DNA of 26,428 bases from GWF2-50-93 sp049297395 (GTDB lineage: Bacteria; Verrucomicrobiota; Lentisphaeria; Victivallales; GWF2-50-93): positions 1 to 26,428 of the forward strand of contig JBAQUG010000522.1 of assembly GCA_049297395.1 (NCBI GenBank), in the 5' to 3' direction. Numbering within the stretch: the stretch's first letter is position 1; every line of letters begins with the position of its first letter. The notes beneath the pieces are model-generated. The model was not told the DNA's origin and searched no databases. It saw nothing but the letters and a program-made list of their open reading frames with translations. Both the position numbers and the translations under genes were made by a program. Positions 17,801-24,609 of this stretch are shown here, one piece after another.

Positions 17801-18560
17801 TGAGATCGCCCTTGTCGTTCACCGCATCCCATACAATGCGCTGGTCGCCTTTCGCCATTGCCTGTCCGGACACGAGGTTGCGCGCGCGGTTTCCTTTTTC
17901 ATCCTCTATCACTATGCTCGCCTTGCCATCGACCGGCTGCTTGAAATCAAATGCTATCTGCAATTTTCGGTCCGCAATAGTCTTCTCAAATTCATTCAGG
18001 TTCACCATCTGCCAGTCTTCGGCAGAAGATGAAAGACCCGCGTGTGTCGCCTTAGTGGTTTCGTCCTGGAGGAAAGTCTCGCGCTGGCGGGACTGTCCGA
18101 ACGGCCCCCCCGGCCAGTCGACAGAAATGCCAATCCTGAACTTTTCCCATCCCTCGTTGCCGGCAACAAGCTTCTCAGAAGGAACCTTAAATTCATAGAC
18201 CATCGCATTTCCTGATTTCCGCACGCTTGCATCCTTTTCGGAAAGGATGAGTGATTTATCAGCGGCGATTCCGACCTTGACGGACATGGCCGGATTCTTG
18301 TCCAGCGGCTCGAATGATTCAACCGAAACAGCCGCGTTCAGGAAATTATTCCTCTTGTATACGGCATATGCAACACGAGGGGAAGCGGCGTTGGAAATTA
18401 CCAGCATGTCCTCGTCCGGCGTGACATTGGGCACGGTATCATTTTTTGATTCCGCAGCAGCCTTGGCATCCTTCGGCGGCGCAGGCTTCTGGGAAGCGTC
18501 GCCGCATCCGTACGCGAGAAACAAAGCCAAGGCAATACAGCTGAGAATTGTTCTTTTCAT
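14850..18560 (-). CDS. Large lipoprotein: FlgD-like Ig, beta-propeller, CBM9-like domain
   Basis: This 1236-residue protein begins with a lipoprotein signal ending LAYGC, with Cys19 as the likely lipid anchor, followed by a Lys/Ala/Pro-rich linker. After an N-terminal beta domain (about 50-190) comes a FlgD-like Ig segment (about 195-267: ARNLVSGQAMAKGDQRIVWD, PPGKYQWRA). A long NHL-like propeller follows (about 280-990). Near residue 738, WVDKNGDARMQTDEIEF resembles an EF-hand-type calcium loop. The C-terminal CBM9-like domain starts near 1003 (PRMDGKVDDWTG) and ends with YWSNQATGLINDVPGE. It is a paralogue of the 1316-residue protein upstream. AAAGGAG lies close to the ATG, with a short spacing of three bases. 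Probably binds or processes a cell-surface or extracellular glycan; no reaction is assignable. Confidence 0.75.
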   Translation of the reverse strand: MKRTILSCIALALFLAYGCGDASQKPAPPKDAKAAAESKNDTVPNVTPDEDMLVISNAASPRVAYAVYKRNNFLNAAVSVESFEPLDKNPAMSVKVGIAADKSLILSEKDASVRKSGNAMVYEFKVPSEKLVAGNEGWEKFRIGISVDWPGGPFGQSRQRETFLQDETTKATHAGLSSSAEDWQMVNLNEFEKTIADRKLQIAFDFKQPVDGKASIVIEDEKGNRARNLVSGQAMAKGDQRIVWDAVNDKGDLMPPGKYQWRAISHPGIKPEYLFSFCDGNGSNHGTQHSAATNGKFLFFGTSVSEGGYEVVQLDLNGKLVRGYNSPNGHGLAKVAVAADEKFLYAAYDGTGWGEHVDRSKPDWKAENKISLVRFELQGGNIVDFPKNKRFAIVCSYLVGPGSPDKSPDRTALSGMVFLNGRLYIADSVKNLILDVDPATGEASRSFPLANPVALAADGGKLYAVSGKSLLEVDPASGKTVRNISPALEGIPAGLAVGSDGKFYVSDSQSHVVRILDNKGKSAGMIGKPGGITYGAAEVRAKMGGYGEDTQEKPVTSGPYDPLRLHNPSGLVMSPDGHLWVTENERWKPKRLAAYDPVKGTMWKEFFGPAAYGAPGCGFDPDDLTRWFGQGTLFKLDFKGKTSTPVSTLGGEEGMHYRFWRQDGRTFVIAYGKVTCIEELLPNNTLKPLAFLSSGHQYAYANSWKPCKEFVDAFKRDYPNVKYEYGKSGQPNHGYGMLWVDKNGDARMQTDEIEFSTAAESLAGSGWGHDFNDLTIRVPAKVAGRSVMVTLKPDGWWPGGAPKYPGLNDAVKAAIPINGPEWSGLETTVDRFGAMIINSDPEMRAFSPEGKLLWGYPNRWTNVHGSHGAPLPSAGELQGVLFFTGVAPLDDKADVMVMNGNHGRAFVMSTDGLYIDEMFPDCRLMTNPQAGGIGILGGECFGGAFGKSKTDGNYYFQGGGIEYRIYRIDGLKETVRSGGTFTVTPEQVVAAERNRSRKVAAESKLPGTVIPHVKAPPRMDGKVDDWTGAPTAQWNRGNQFPVTIRAAHDDRNLYLLYNVKDASPWVNNGKDWQTLFKTGDSVDLQIGSDPRANPKRSGPVPGDQRLLIAPFQGGNIAVLYRHRQPGATDSVVFQSPWRGEKVDSVKKLDSAQIAVTKSGDTYDVEVAVPLSDLGLASGSGKTLRGDFGIIYGDAEGTANIFRNYWSNQATGLINDVPGEIMLSPNLWGDITMEVLP

Positions 18561-18672
18561 AAGCTCCTTTTCTATTAATTTGCAATATATAATATTTCTG
18601 AATGACTGCCAAAATAAATTCCGAGATGCCAGACCCCAGGTATTGGATTTTTCTAACTCCCGGTTTTCGCTA

Positions 18673-18784
18673 GTAGTTAACGCATTCTTGCGTGTCTCTT
18701 AAGAACAGCCAATAATGGCTTAACTACAAACAAATTAACCAAATTGGAAACCTGTTCGTAGTTAAGCTCGCAAGAGCTGTTCTT
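18673..18784. repeat. Nested inverted repeats between the two paralogues
   Basis: GCTTAACTAC (18718-18727) pairs with GTAGTTAAGC (18758-18767) around a 30-base loop. Outside it AAGAACAGC (18701-18709) pairs with GCTGTTCTT (18776-18784). The bulges between the two arm pairs are eight bases on each side. A third GTAGTTAA at 18673-18680 can pair with the same left arm. Two minor hairpins are also present: ACGCA/TGCGT (18680-18693) and AGCTC/GAGCT with a GCAA loop (18765-18778). The arrangement permits mutually exclusive folds. Confidence 0.75.
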
Positions 18785-18806
18785 TTTCTTCAGTATTATA
18801 TATTCG

Positions 18807-18834
18807 CTTGGTACTTGGACTTTGGAACTTGGAT
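18807..18834. repeat. Heptanucleotide repeat, four units
   Basis: Four seven-base units of the form CTTGGNN (CTTGGTA, CTTGGAC, TTTGGAA, CTTGGAT) lie directly downstream of the stop of the 1316-residue gene. The seven-base period matches the repeats found in the prepilin leaders, though the unit sequence is different. Confidence 0.7.
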
Positions 18835-18842
18835 TTTACCCT

Positions 18843-21800
18843 TTACTCCAGGGTTATCATGCCCCAGCGGTCCGGAGCCAGATCGGCTTCGCCCGGTATG
18901 TCGTTGACAAGGTTTGTCTCCTTGTTGCTCCAGTACTGGCGTGATACCGTGATTGTTCCGCCGTCATCGGCGAAAAGCACGCCGAAGTCAGCCTTGAGCC
19001 TGAGCCCTGATTTTGGTACAATACCGAGGAGCTTCCATGGAATCGCCGCCTCTACAAAGTACCCCCCTTTCACTGCTGATGCCGCAAGCTTGACGTCCGG
19101 CGCCATCACAACGCGGTCAAATGGAATCGTCCGTGCAGGAGAGGCGAACCCGAAGCCTTCGCCCTTGGCTGCTCCCGGTACGAACTTCTGGTTCAATACT
19201 GCCGCCAACTTGCCGTCCTTGACTGTCATGACAATCCTTGTGTTCCCTTCGCCCTTGGCCTTCTGCGGTTCCGCCCCGACCATCAGATCGACGACGTCGC
19301 CGCTCTTGAACAGCAGCCTGTAGTCCTGTCCGACATTCTTCATCTGGGAACGCGGAGCAAAGACACGGTACGCAAGATAAAGGTTGTCGGCATCGTAGCG
19401 CGCCTGGACTCTGCCATAACGTTTCTGCTTGTTCTCCTGGATCTCCAGCAGTGTCCTGCCGTCATCCATAAGTTCAGGCCATTTGTCGGACTTGCCGTCT
19501 ATTGCGACAGGAGCTTTCGCCCTGGCAACCTGGTAGACTTTCGCCTGTCCGGACTGTATGGATTTTTCCTGGAGCAGCTTCTGCGCCTCTGCATATTGTG
19601 CAGGAGTATATGTGAATTGTCCTGCAAGGCGCTTGAGCGTATCAAGCCCTTTGACTTCCAGGACACGCGCATCTGTTCCACCGATGATCAGATATATTTT
19701 GCCGTCCGAAGCCTTGATGAAGTTTCCGCCGAAGCTTTCGCCGCCAGCGCTTATCGCATCCATCGACATGCCTTTAACGGCCACGCTGGGAATTTCAAAT
19801 CCACCGCGCGTATCCTTGAACAGCGCCTGGATCCACAGTCCGTCATTTGTGAAGAGGTAGTTCTCGCCGAGATTCCCGTTCAGATCGAAAACCTCCCCGA
19901 TATCTCCACCGAGATTCGCCGTGCCCAGGAACGAAGAAGGTCCGATCAGATAACCCGGCCTGGATGCCTTTGCAGTATGGGATCCATGAACTGACGTGTG
20001 CCTGTTGGGATAACCGCCAATCACGTGTCCGTCCTTTTCAACGGCAACAAGCGGATCCTGGTTGAGATATACACGGCCGTTGTCACCGCCTATGATCATC
20101 CCTTCGCCGTTGCCTTTTCCAATGACCGGCTGGTCGGCTTTCACTATCTGCAGCTTGCTAACATCATAAACCGGCGCCCCTGCGCTGTTGATCCCGGTAA
20201 TCGGAACCCTGACCAGCGCATTTGCGCTCTTCGCAAGATAAGTGAGTGTCCCGTCGTTGTCCGGCAGCTGCCCCCAGTAGTAACTGGAAAGCTCCACAGG
20301 TTTTCCGTCTATTGAAGCAGTGTTGAAGCTCAATTCATCCTTCTGCACAAGTCCGTCTCCGTCCTTGTCGACCCATGCATAGAGCTGCCCGCCCTTGCCC
20401 GCAAAAAGCTCATTCTTGAATCTAACCCATTCCTCCTTGAGGTCCTCGGGCCTGTTCACCTTTGGAACGATCCCTACGTTGGCCACTGATTTCCATGCCT
20501 TGCCATCCCAGAGGACGCACGCAACTGCCGAAGCCCCGCGTGCGGAACCGCCGTTGAATCCATAAAGCTTACCGTCGCGGCTGACCATCTTGCTTGTCAC
20601 GTAATTATGAATCCTCACAGGGAAGATGTCGGCCGGATCTTCGCTTGCAGCGACGGAATAAACAGGTTCCCATGTCCCCTTCCCGAGATCAATGCGGTAG
20701 ACGGTGTCATTTGAAAACGCCATCGTAGAGTCAAAGGGATTGATCGCCCCAGTTCCTGAATAAGTCGCAGTGCCGACCAGATCCTTGACCAGCTTCCCGC
20801 TGCCCGCATCCCACACGCTTGTGCGCTTGGGGTTCATCGTCTCCTCAGTCACCCACAGGCGGTTCTTGCTGTCCACCGATATCTGACCTGGCTCGCGCAT
20901 CGCATCGGCAATGAAGGCACCGTTGTTCGGACGTCCTCCGCGTTTGCCGATCTCGCGCAGGAGCTTTCCTTCAGGTGAAAAGACCTTGACATTCTGTTCC
21001 TTGCCGCGGACAGAAAGATATACCTTCCCTTCCGCATCCGTTGCCAGGCCGTAGCCGTCTGCAAAAGCTCCATCTGCGAAATTCGCAGTTTTGCCGTCGG
21101 TACCCATGCGCAGCAATTTGCCTTCTGAAAGGACGATCCAGCTGCTTCCTGCAAATGCTGCGGCGACAGGAGCCTTCACCTTGAGTTCCGACTTTACGTC
21201 TCCAGTTTCTGAATCAAGTATTTTTACTGCGTCCTCAAGGTTCAGGCAGACAGCAAGTTTTCCATCGTGATAGGCAATGGCTGTCATGTTGATCAGGGGT
21301 TTCCTTCCTTCCCCGCCAATTCCGACAGGCAGCGTTCCCTTGCCCTGCTCCTTTTTAAAGTCGGAGACGACCAGATCCAGAAGGCCGGTGTCATTGCCGG
21401 CCGGATCCTTGACAATCCTCTTCCATGGCGCATACTTGCCTGTGGCTATTTCCACACGGTAAATTGATGAGTCCCTGCCCTGATTGGCTATCCACAGTAT
21501 CTTCCCGTCTGTCGCAAGCGAGGCGCGGTTGCCGTCTGCAAACACCCGGTTCGACAGCCCCCACAGCTTCTGTCCGTCCAGATTAAGGCCGATAAGGTAG
21601 CGTCCACCCTCCCCCATCGGGCATGCCAGCGCTACATAATCTCCAGCCGCCGCTGCGGCATGAGGTGCAGTATGGTCACCATAGAAAGCGCCTCTGCCGT
21701 CGGAAGTGTCCCAGGTCGGATTCCCGGGATTTGCGAATGACATCACGTAATTGACATGAATTCCATCGTGATAGATTGCCTTGAACTTATAATCTCCTGC

Positions 21801-22793
21801 CGGAACCGGCTTTCCTTCGTCGTCGAGTCCATCCCATTTCTCAACATTCCTACCGGCCTTGCGCGAGGCGGCTGCTATGAGATTGCGTACGCGCTTGCCA
21901 TCCTTGTCATCTACTGCGAGAGTTACTCGGGCATCCTTCGGAAGGTCATACGAGATGTCAACCGGGCCTGTCGCCTCCTCGGCGGCAGTAGCCTTCTTCC
22001 AGGAAGGTTCGGGAAGTTTCAGATTGCCCTTCTCCTCCAATATCACTTCGCCCCAGCTGTTAAGGGCCGTCCAGAAAAACTCGCGGCTGCTGGTGCCTTC
22101 CATCAGGTTGTCCGCATAACGGTGCACAGGCCAGTCGGCCTCGCCCCAGAGCAGTTCGACGCCGACATTGATCTTGTCGCCGGCCTTGAATTGCTTCTCA
22201 AGCGTAATGAGCTTCCAGGGAAGTTTCATTTCCTGGACATAGCCCTTGCCGTCGGCATCCTTCCTGAAAGCCATCTCGGAGCCCTCGGTCAGCTTAGTGG
22301 AACCTTCGGATCCAAGCAGTACTTTTCCTCCGCCGCCGAACGGTTCCGTAAGGCTCTTGCCGCATTCTATCTGGATGGTCGGCTCCTGTTTCGCGGCATA
22401 ATACCAGGCAGTCACATGGCTGATCCTGTCAGTCTTGATCCGGAACTGCACGCAGTCTCCCGCCCAGCCCTTGCTGGCCTGGAAACGAGGATCATGGCTG
22501 TTGCCCATTGGAATAGGATCCATCCAGTGGATCGAAATATAAAGGTTGTCGGCATCATACATGAAGGCGAGACTTCCGCTGTAGACATCCTTCAGCGTCT
22601 CGACATCGTAGCATTGGAGATACTGTCCCGACAGATCCCATTCGTCGAGACTGCCATCGACGACAACCGGTTTCGGTGCCGGCACGGCATGCGCCCCTCT
22701 TGTCTCAGTCTGCGTCGCCATAACCGCTCCCGATGCGATCATCGCAAAAATGACCAGCGCCATTCCCAACATCCTCCGGAATTCCAGCTTCAT
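18843..22793 (-). CDS. Large secreted protein: CBM9-like, FlgD-like Ig, beta-propeller, CBM9-like
   Basis: This 1316-residue exported protein has a signal peptide at about residues 1-26 (ending GAVMA). A CBM9/DOMON-like domain follows (about 38-255: VVVDGSLDEWDLSGQ, DADNLYISIHW, YVQEMKLPWKLI). Next come a FlgD-like Ig segment (about 275-344: PAGDYKFKAIYHDG) and a long NHL-like propeller (about 350-1060). An EF-hand-type loop VDKDGDGLVQKDE lies near 808. A second CBM9-like domain (about 1085-1316: VAIDGKSDKWPEL) ends YWSNKETNLVNDIPGE. The ATG has AGAGGAG seven bases upstream. It is the second gene of the operon, 78 bases after the prepilin gene, and is a paralogue of the 1236-residue lipoprotein. 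CBM9-like domains suggest glycan binding. No catalytic residues are recognised. Confidence 0.8.
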   Translation of the reverse strand: MKLEFRRMLGMALVIFAMIASGAVMATQTETRGAHAVPAPKPVVVDGSLDEWDLSGQYLQCYDVETLKDVYSGSLAFMYDADNLYISIHWMDPIPMGNSHDPRFQASKGWAGDCVQFRIKTDRISHVTAWYYAAKQEPTIQIECGKSLTEPFGGGGKVLLGSEGSTKLTEGSEMAFRKDADGKGYVQEMKLPWKLITLEKQFKAGDKINVGVELLWGEADWPVHRYADNLMEGTSSREFFWTALNSWGEVILEEKGNLKLPEPSWKKATAAEEATGPVDISYDLPKDARVTLAVDDKDGKRVRNLIAAASRKAGRNVEKWDGLDDEGKPVPAGDYKFKAIYHDGIHVNYVMSFANPGNPTWDTSDGRGAFYGDHTAPHAAAAAGDYVALACPMGEGGRYLIGLNLDGQKLWGLSNRVFADGNRASLATDGKILWIANQGRDSSIYRVEIATGKYAPWKRIVKDPAGNDTGLLDLVVSDFKKEQGKGTLPVGIGGEGRKPLINMTAIAYHDGKLAVCLNLEDAVKILDSETGDVKSELKVKAPVAAAFAGSSWIVLSEGKLLRMGTDGKTANFADGAFADGYGLATDAEGKVYLSVRGKEQNVKVFSPEGKLLREIGKRGGRPNNGAFIADAMREPGQISVDSKNRLWVTEETMNPKRTSVWDAGSGKLVKDLVGTATYSGTGAINPFDSTMAFSNDTVYRIDLGKGTWEPVYSVAASEDPADIFPVRIHNYVTSKMVSRDGKLYGFNGGSARGASAVACVLWDGKAWKSVANVGIVPKVNRPEDLKEEWVRFKNELFAGKGGQLYAWVDKDGDGLVQKDELSFNTASIDGKPVELSSYYWGQLPDNDGTLTYLAKSANALVRVPITGINSAGAPVYDVSKLQIVKADQPVIGKGNGEGMIIGGDNGRVYLNQDPLVAVEKDGHVIGGYPNRHTSVHGSHTAKASRPGYLIGPSSFLGTANLGGDIGEVFDLNGNLGENYLFTNDGLWIQALFKDTRGGFEIPSVAVKGMSMDAISAGGESFGGNFIKASDGKIYLIIGGTDARVLEVKGLDTLKRLAGQFTYTPAQYAEAQKLLQEKSIQSGQAKVYQVARAKAPVAIDGKSDKWPELMDDGRTLLEIQENKQKRYGRVQARYDADNLYLAYRVFAPRSQMKNVGQDYRLLFKSGDVVDLMVGAEPQKAKGEGNTRIVMTVKDGKLAAVLNQKFVPGAAKGEGFGFASPARTIPFDRVVMAPDVKLAASAVKGGYFVEAAIPWKLLGIVPKSGLRLKADFGVLFADDGGTITVSRQYWSNKETNLVNDIPGEADLAPDRWGMITLE

Positions 22794-22871
22794 TGCATAT
22801 CTCCTCTATGTTAATTTTAATTGCCGCCACAACCGTTGTTCCCGTATTTTGCAATCAGCTCAAACAAAACA

Positions 22872-23795
22872 TCAGAACCAGGGATCCGACGCAGCCGCCA
22901 CCCCTCCGGTAATCATATGATATCCATAGTAAAGGGACAGGTTCCCATCGCCGTCGCAGATCGGCCAGAGGGCATTTGCAGGGACAGCTATGTGACCGCC
23001 GAGATTGCTTCCGTTGAGCAGATATTGCTCCGAGAGCCCCTGGTTTATACTATTACCCGTCCTGTAGGAGAACCATTTCGCCGAGCCATCGGCCATTCCG
23101 ACATTTCCACCTTTCGGAGGAAGTTTGTCCGCGTCATGGTTGGTACAGGGCAGGCCGCCATTATTTCCTTGGTCATTCATGTTGCACCTGTCGGCCCACA
23201 GGGCGGCCACCTTGCCGGAAACTAGGGCGTCTGCAGCGTTCGCGAGCTTGCCAAGCCTCACCGGGCGGTCATATGCGGAACCAGCGCACATCATGTATGG
23301 AATTGCTCCATAATTGTATGTCCCGGGATCTCCGGGATTCGTCTTGAATTTCACATTCGAAGGGCAGATGAAAACCTGGGAGGTGAAGAACCTTACGCTA
23401 TTATAATAGGAAGATCCGGCATTCAGGTTTCCACCTGCATAGTCACCATAGAGCGAATAGAAGGCTCCTGTGCTGTCATAAGGGAATTGCCCTATGGCCA
23501 AATAGCTGTATTTGCCCATAGGGGGAAGAATTTCATTGTAGTCGTTGGCGTATACGATGGTGGCCAGGGTAATCTGTTTGACGTTGCCGGCGCACGCGAT
23601 CCTTTTCGCGGAGTCCCTGGCATTCCTGAGGGCCGGCAGCAGCATCGCCGCCAGGATTGCGATTATCGCAATGACGACAAGTAGTTCGATCAAGGTAAAA
23701 CTGTTTCGGATCTTCGATTTTAATTTTTCGATCTTTGTTTTTAAATTAAAATCGGCAATCGCCAATCGGCAATTGAAAATGTCCATGCCCTTCAT
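22872..23795 (-). CDS. Prepilin-like protein (H-X9-DG type)
   Basis: This 307-residue pseudopilin-like protein is the first gene of the minus-strand operon. A 32-residue lysine-rich leader precedes FTLIELLVVIAIIAILAAM at residue 33, with Ser rather than the usual Gly at -1. The segment after it (LRNARDSAKRIACAGNVKQI) is typical of PVC prepilins. CTNHDADKLPPKGGNVGMADG matches the H-X9-DG-type C-terminal motif, and FICPS is another family hallmark. The ATG at 23795 has GGAGGT five bases upstream. The leader DNA contains seven-base repeats (23750-23777). It ends with WF just before a 78-base gap to the 1316-residue propeller gene. It may be a minor pilin of a type II-like secretion system or a surface protein; the role is inferred. 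Confidence 0.85.
   Translation of the reverse strand: MKGMDIFNCRLAIADFNLKTKIEKLKSKIRNSFTLIELLVVIAIIAILAAMLLPALRNARDSAKRIACAGNVKQITLATIVYANDYNEILPPMGKYSYLAIGQFPYDSTGAFYSLYGDYAGGNLNAGSSYYNSVRFFTSQVFICPSNVKFKTNPGDPGTYNYGAIPYMMCAGSAYDRPVRLGKLANAADALVSGKVAALWADRCNMNDQGNNGGLPCTNHDADKLPPKGGNVGMADGSAKWFSYRTGNSINQGLSEQYLLNGSNLGGHIAVPANALWPICDGDGNLSLYYGYHMITGGVAAASDPWF
23750..23777 (-). repeat. Heptanucleotide repeat inside a prepilin leader
   Basis: On the plus strand the units AATCGGC, AATCGCC, AATCGGC and AATTGAA follow one another without gaps. They encode part of the prepilin leader on the minus strand, just as the heptamer array at 10569-10624 does for another prepilin. Confidence 0.7.
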
Positions 23796-23933
23796 AATCC
23801 ACCTCCTGTTTAATCCTCAAAAACTGGACTTCCATTCTCATATATCTCATTGCGCCTTTCAGCAGGACGCCCCGGCAGGTGTTGCTTTACCTTGCAAATC
23901 ATATTGCTATACTACTGACTTGTTTGTTTCTGT

Positions 23934-23964
23934 ATTATATTACATTTTAGATAACAAATGTCAA
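23934..23964 (-). promoter_or_regulatory. Strong sigma70-type promoter of the propeller operon
   Basis: Read on the minus strand, a perfect TTGACA (23964-23959) and a perfect TATAAT (23939-23934) are 19 bases apart. A TAATAT with a 16-base spacer overlaps the latter. Transcription would begin near 23927, giving a leader of about 130 bases before the prepilin ATG. Confidence 0.65.
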
Positions 23965-24501
23965 GCGCAGGAAATATTTTTCCAGATGTTTCCGGAACCA
24001 TCCCGTAGTGCGTCAGTTTTGCCGGGGCCTGTCCGAATGCCCCCAAACTTACTAGTCGTCTCATAATAGTCTCGATGCATTCCCTCTTCAACGGAGCGCG
24101 GGTTTTCTAACCTGCGGTACTCTTTCAATGGCGGGTAGGAAAACCCGCCCTCCGTTATTTTCAACTCCATTCTATTTCGAGAATCAGTAAGTGTCGCCAC
24201 CCTGCGGGGGCTTGTTGTCCTTTAGGGTCCGCTAAAAAACAACCTGGGTATTTGCCGGCGAATATTTCGGACTTATTATCATGGCGCGAAAGAGGAAAAT
24301 ATCTGAAGATATTTGACGATTGGGCAACGTGATAGGCGACCGGAAGAACGCCAGCCCCCTGGGCTACATTATTTCACCTCCTGCGGAGGCTGTAATCATA
24401 TGACGTGAACCGTCTTTTTATATTCAGCCCTCGCAGGGGGCGGCATACGGATGATTGGGTTTATTATAAAACAGTGTCGGACCGGGACAGGACAACTGAA
24501 C
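23965..24501. other. Divergent intergenic region without a supported gene
   Basis: This region lies between the minus-strand operon and the mutarotase-like gene. It contains a large inverted repeat (24090-24156), GC-rich patches with a CCTCC/GGAGG hairpin near 24377, and a short phrase (GAACGCCAGCCC near 24346) that recurs near 25581. Small open frames here have no protein-like character. Confidence 0.5.
24090..24156. repeat. Inverted repeat of the AACGGAGGGCGGG hairpin family
   Basis: The left arm begins AACGGAGCGCGGGTTTTC (24090) and the right arm ends with the reverse complement, ACCCGCCCTCCGTT (24156); the arms are about 27 bases with a 13-base centre. The same arm sequence forms the two leader hairpins at 3630-3692 and 10386-10448. 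It is therefore an interspersed palindromic family with at least three sites in the window. Confidence 0.75.
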
Positions 24502-24529
24502 TTGCCGATGAGACAAAAGAAAGTATATT
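24502..24529 (+). promoter_or_regulatory. Possible promoter of the mutarotase-like gene
   Basis: TTGCCG (24502-24507) and TATATT (24524-24529) are 16 bases apart. They would give a transcript start about 75 bases before the ATG at 24610. The match is moderate. Confidence 0.4.
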
Positions 24530-24536
24530 GAGCTGT

Positions 24537-24569
24537 GGCAGGAACGGTGTCTTAAGGGACGTGCCTGCC
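24537..24569 (+). promoter_or_regulatory. 5' leader hairpin before the mutarotase-like gene
   Basis: GGCAGG (24537-24542) pairs with CCTGCC (24564-24569), with ACG/CGT able to extend the stem inside. It lies between the proposed promoter and the gene, so it would be in the leader RNA. Any regulatory role is inferred. Confidence 0.35.
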
Positions 24570-24609
24570 GGAATATATATAAAGAAAAAAAGGACGGAAA
24601 AGAAATAAC

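Larger units (their letters stand above)
18561..18842. other. Spacer between propeller paralogues
   Basis: This 282-base gap separates two genes of one operon and is unusually long for it. It contains nested inverted repeats (18673-18784) and a four-unit heptamer repeat (18807-18834). No coding frame is supported. It may hold an attenuator, a processing site or an additional promoter for the downstream lipoprotein gene. Confidence 0.55.

Noticed and set aside
18718..18767. GCTTAAC/GTTAAGC arms fit integron attC core patterns (RYYYAAC, GTTRRRY)
   Set aside because: No L-type inner sites, only 50 bases, no integrase, and the flanking genes are large paralogues of one operon rather than cassettes.
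21756..22814. Plus-strand open frame of 352 codons opposite the 1316-residue gene
   Set aside because: The minus strand shows a signal peptide, RBS and CBM9-like and FlgD-like motifs, whereas this frame has none.
24405..24608. 67-codon GTG-start frame just before the mutarotase-like gene
   Set aside because: No RBS, biased basic composition, and it overlaps the proposed promoter and hairpin. Not protein-like.
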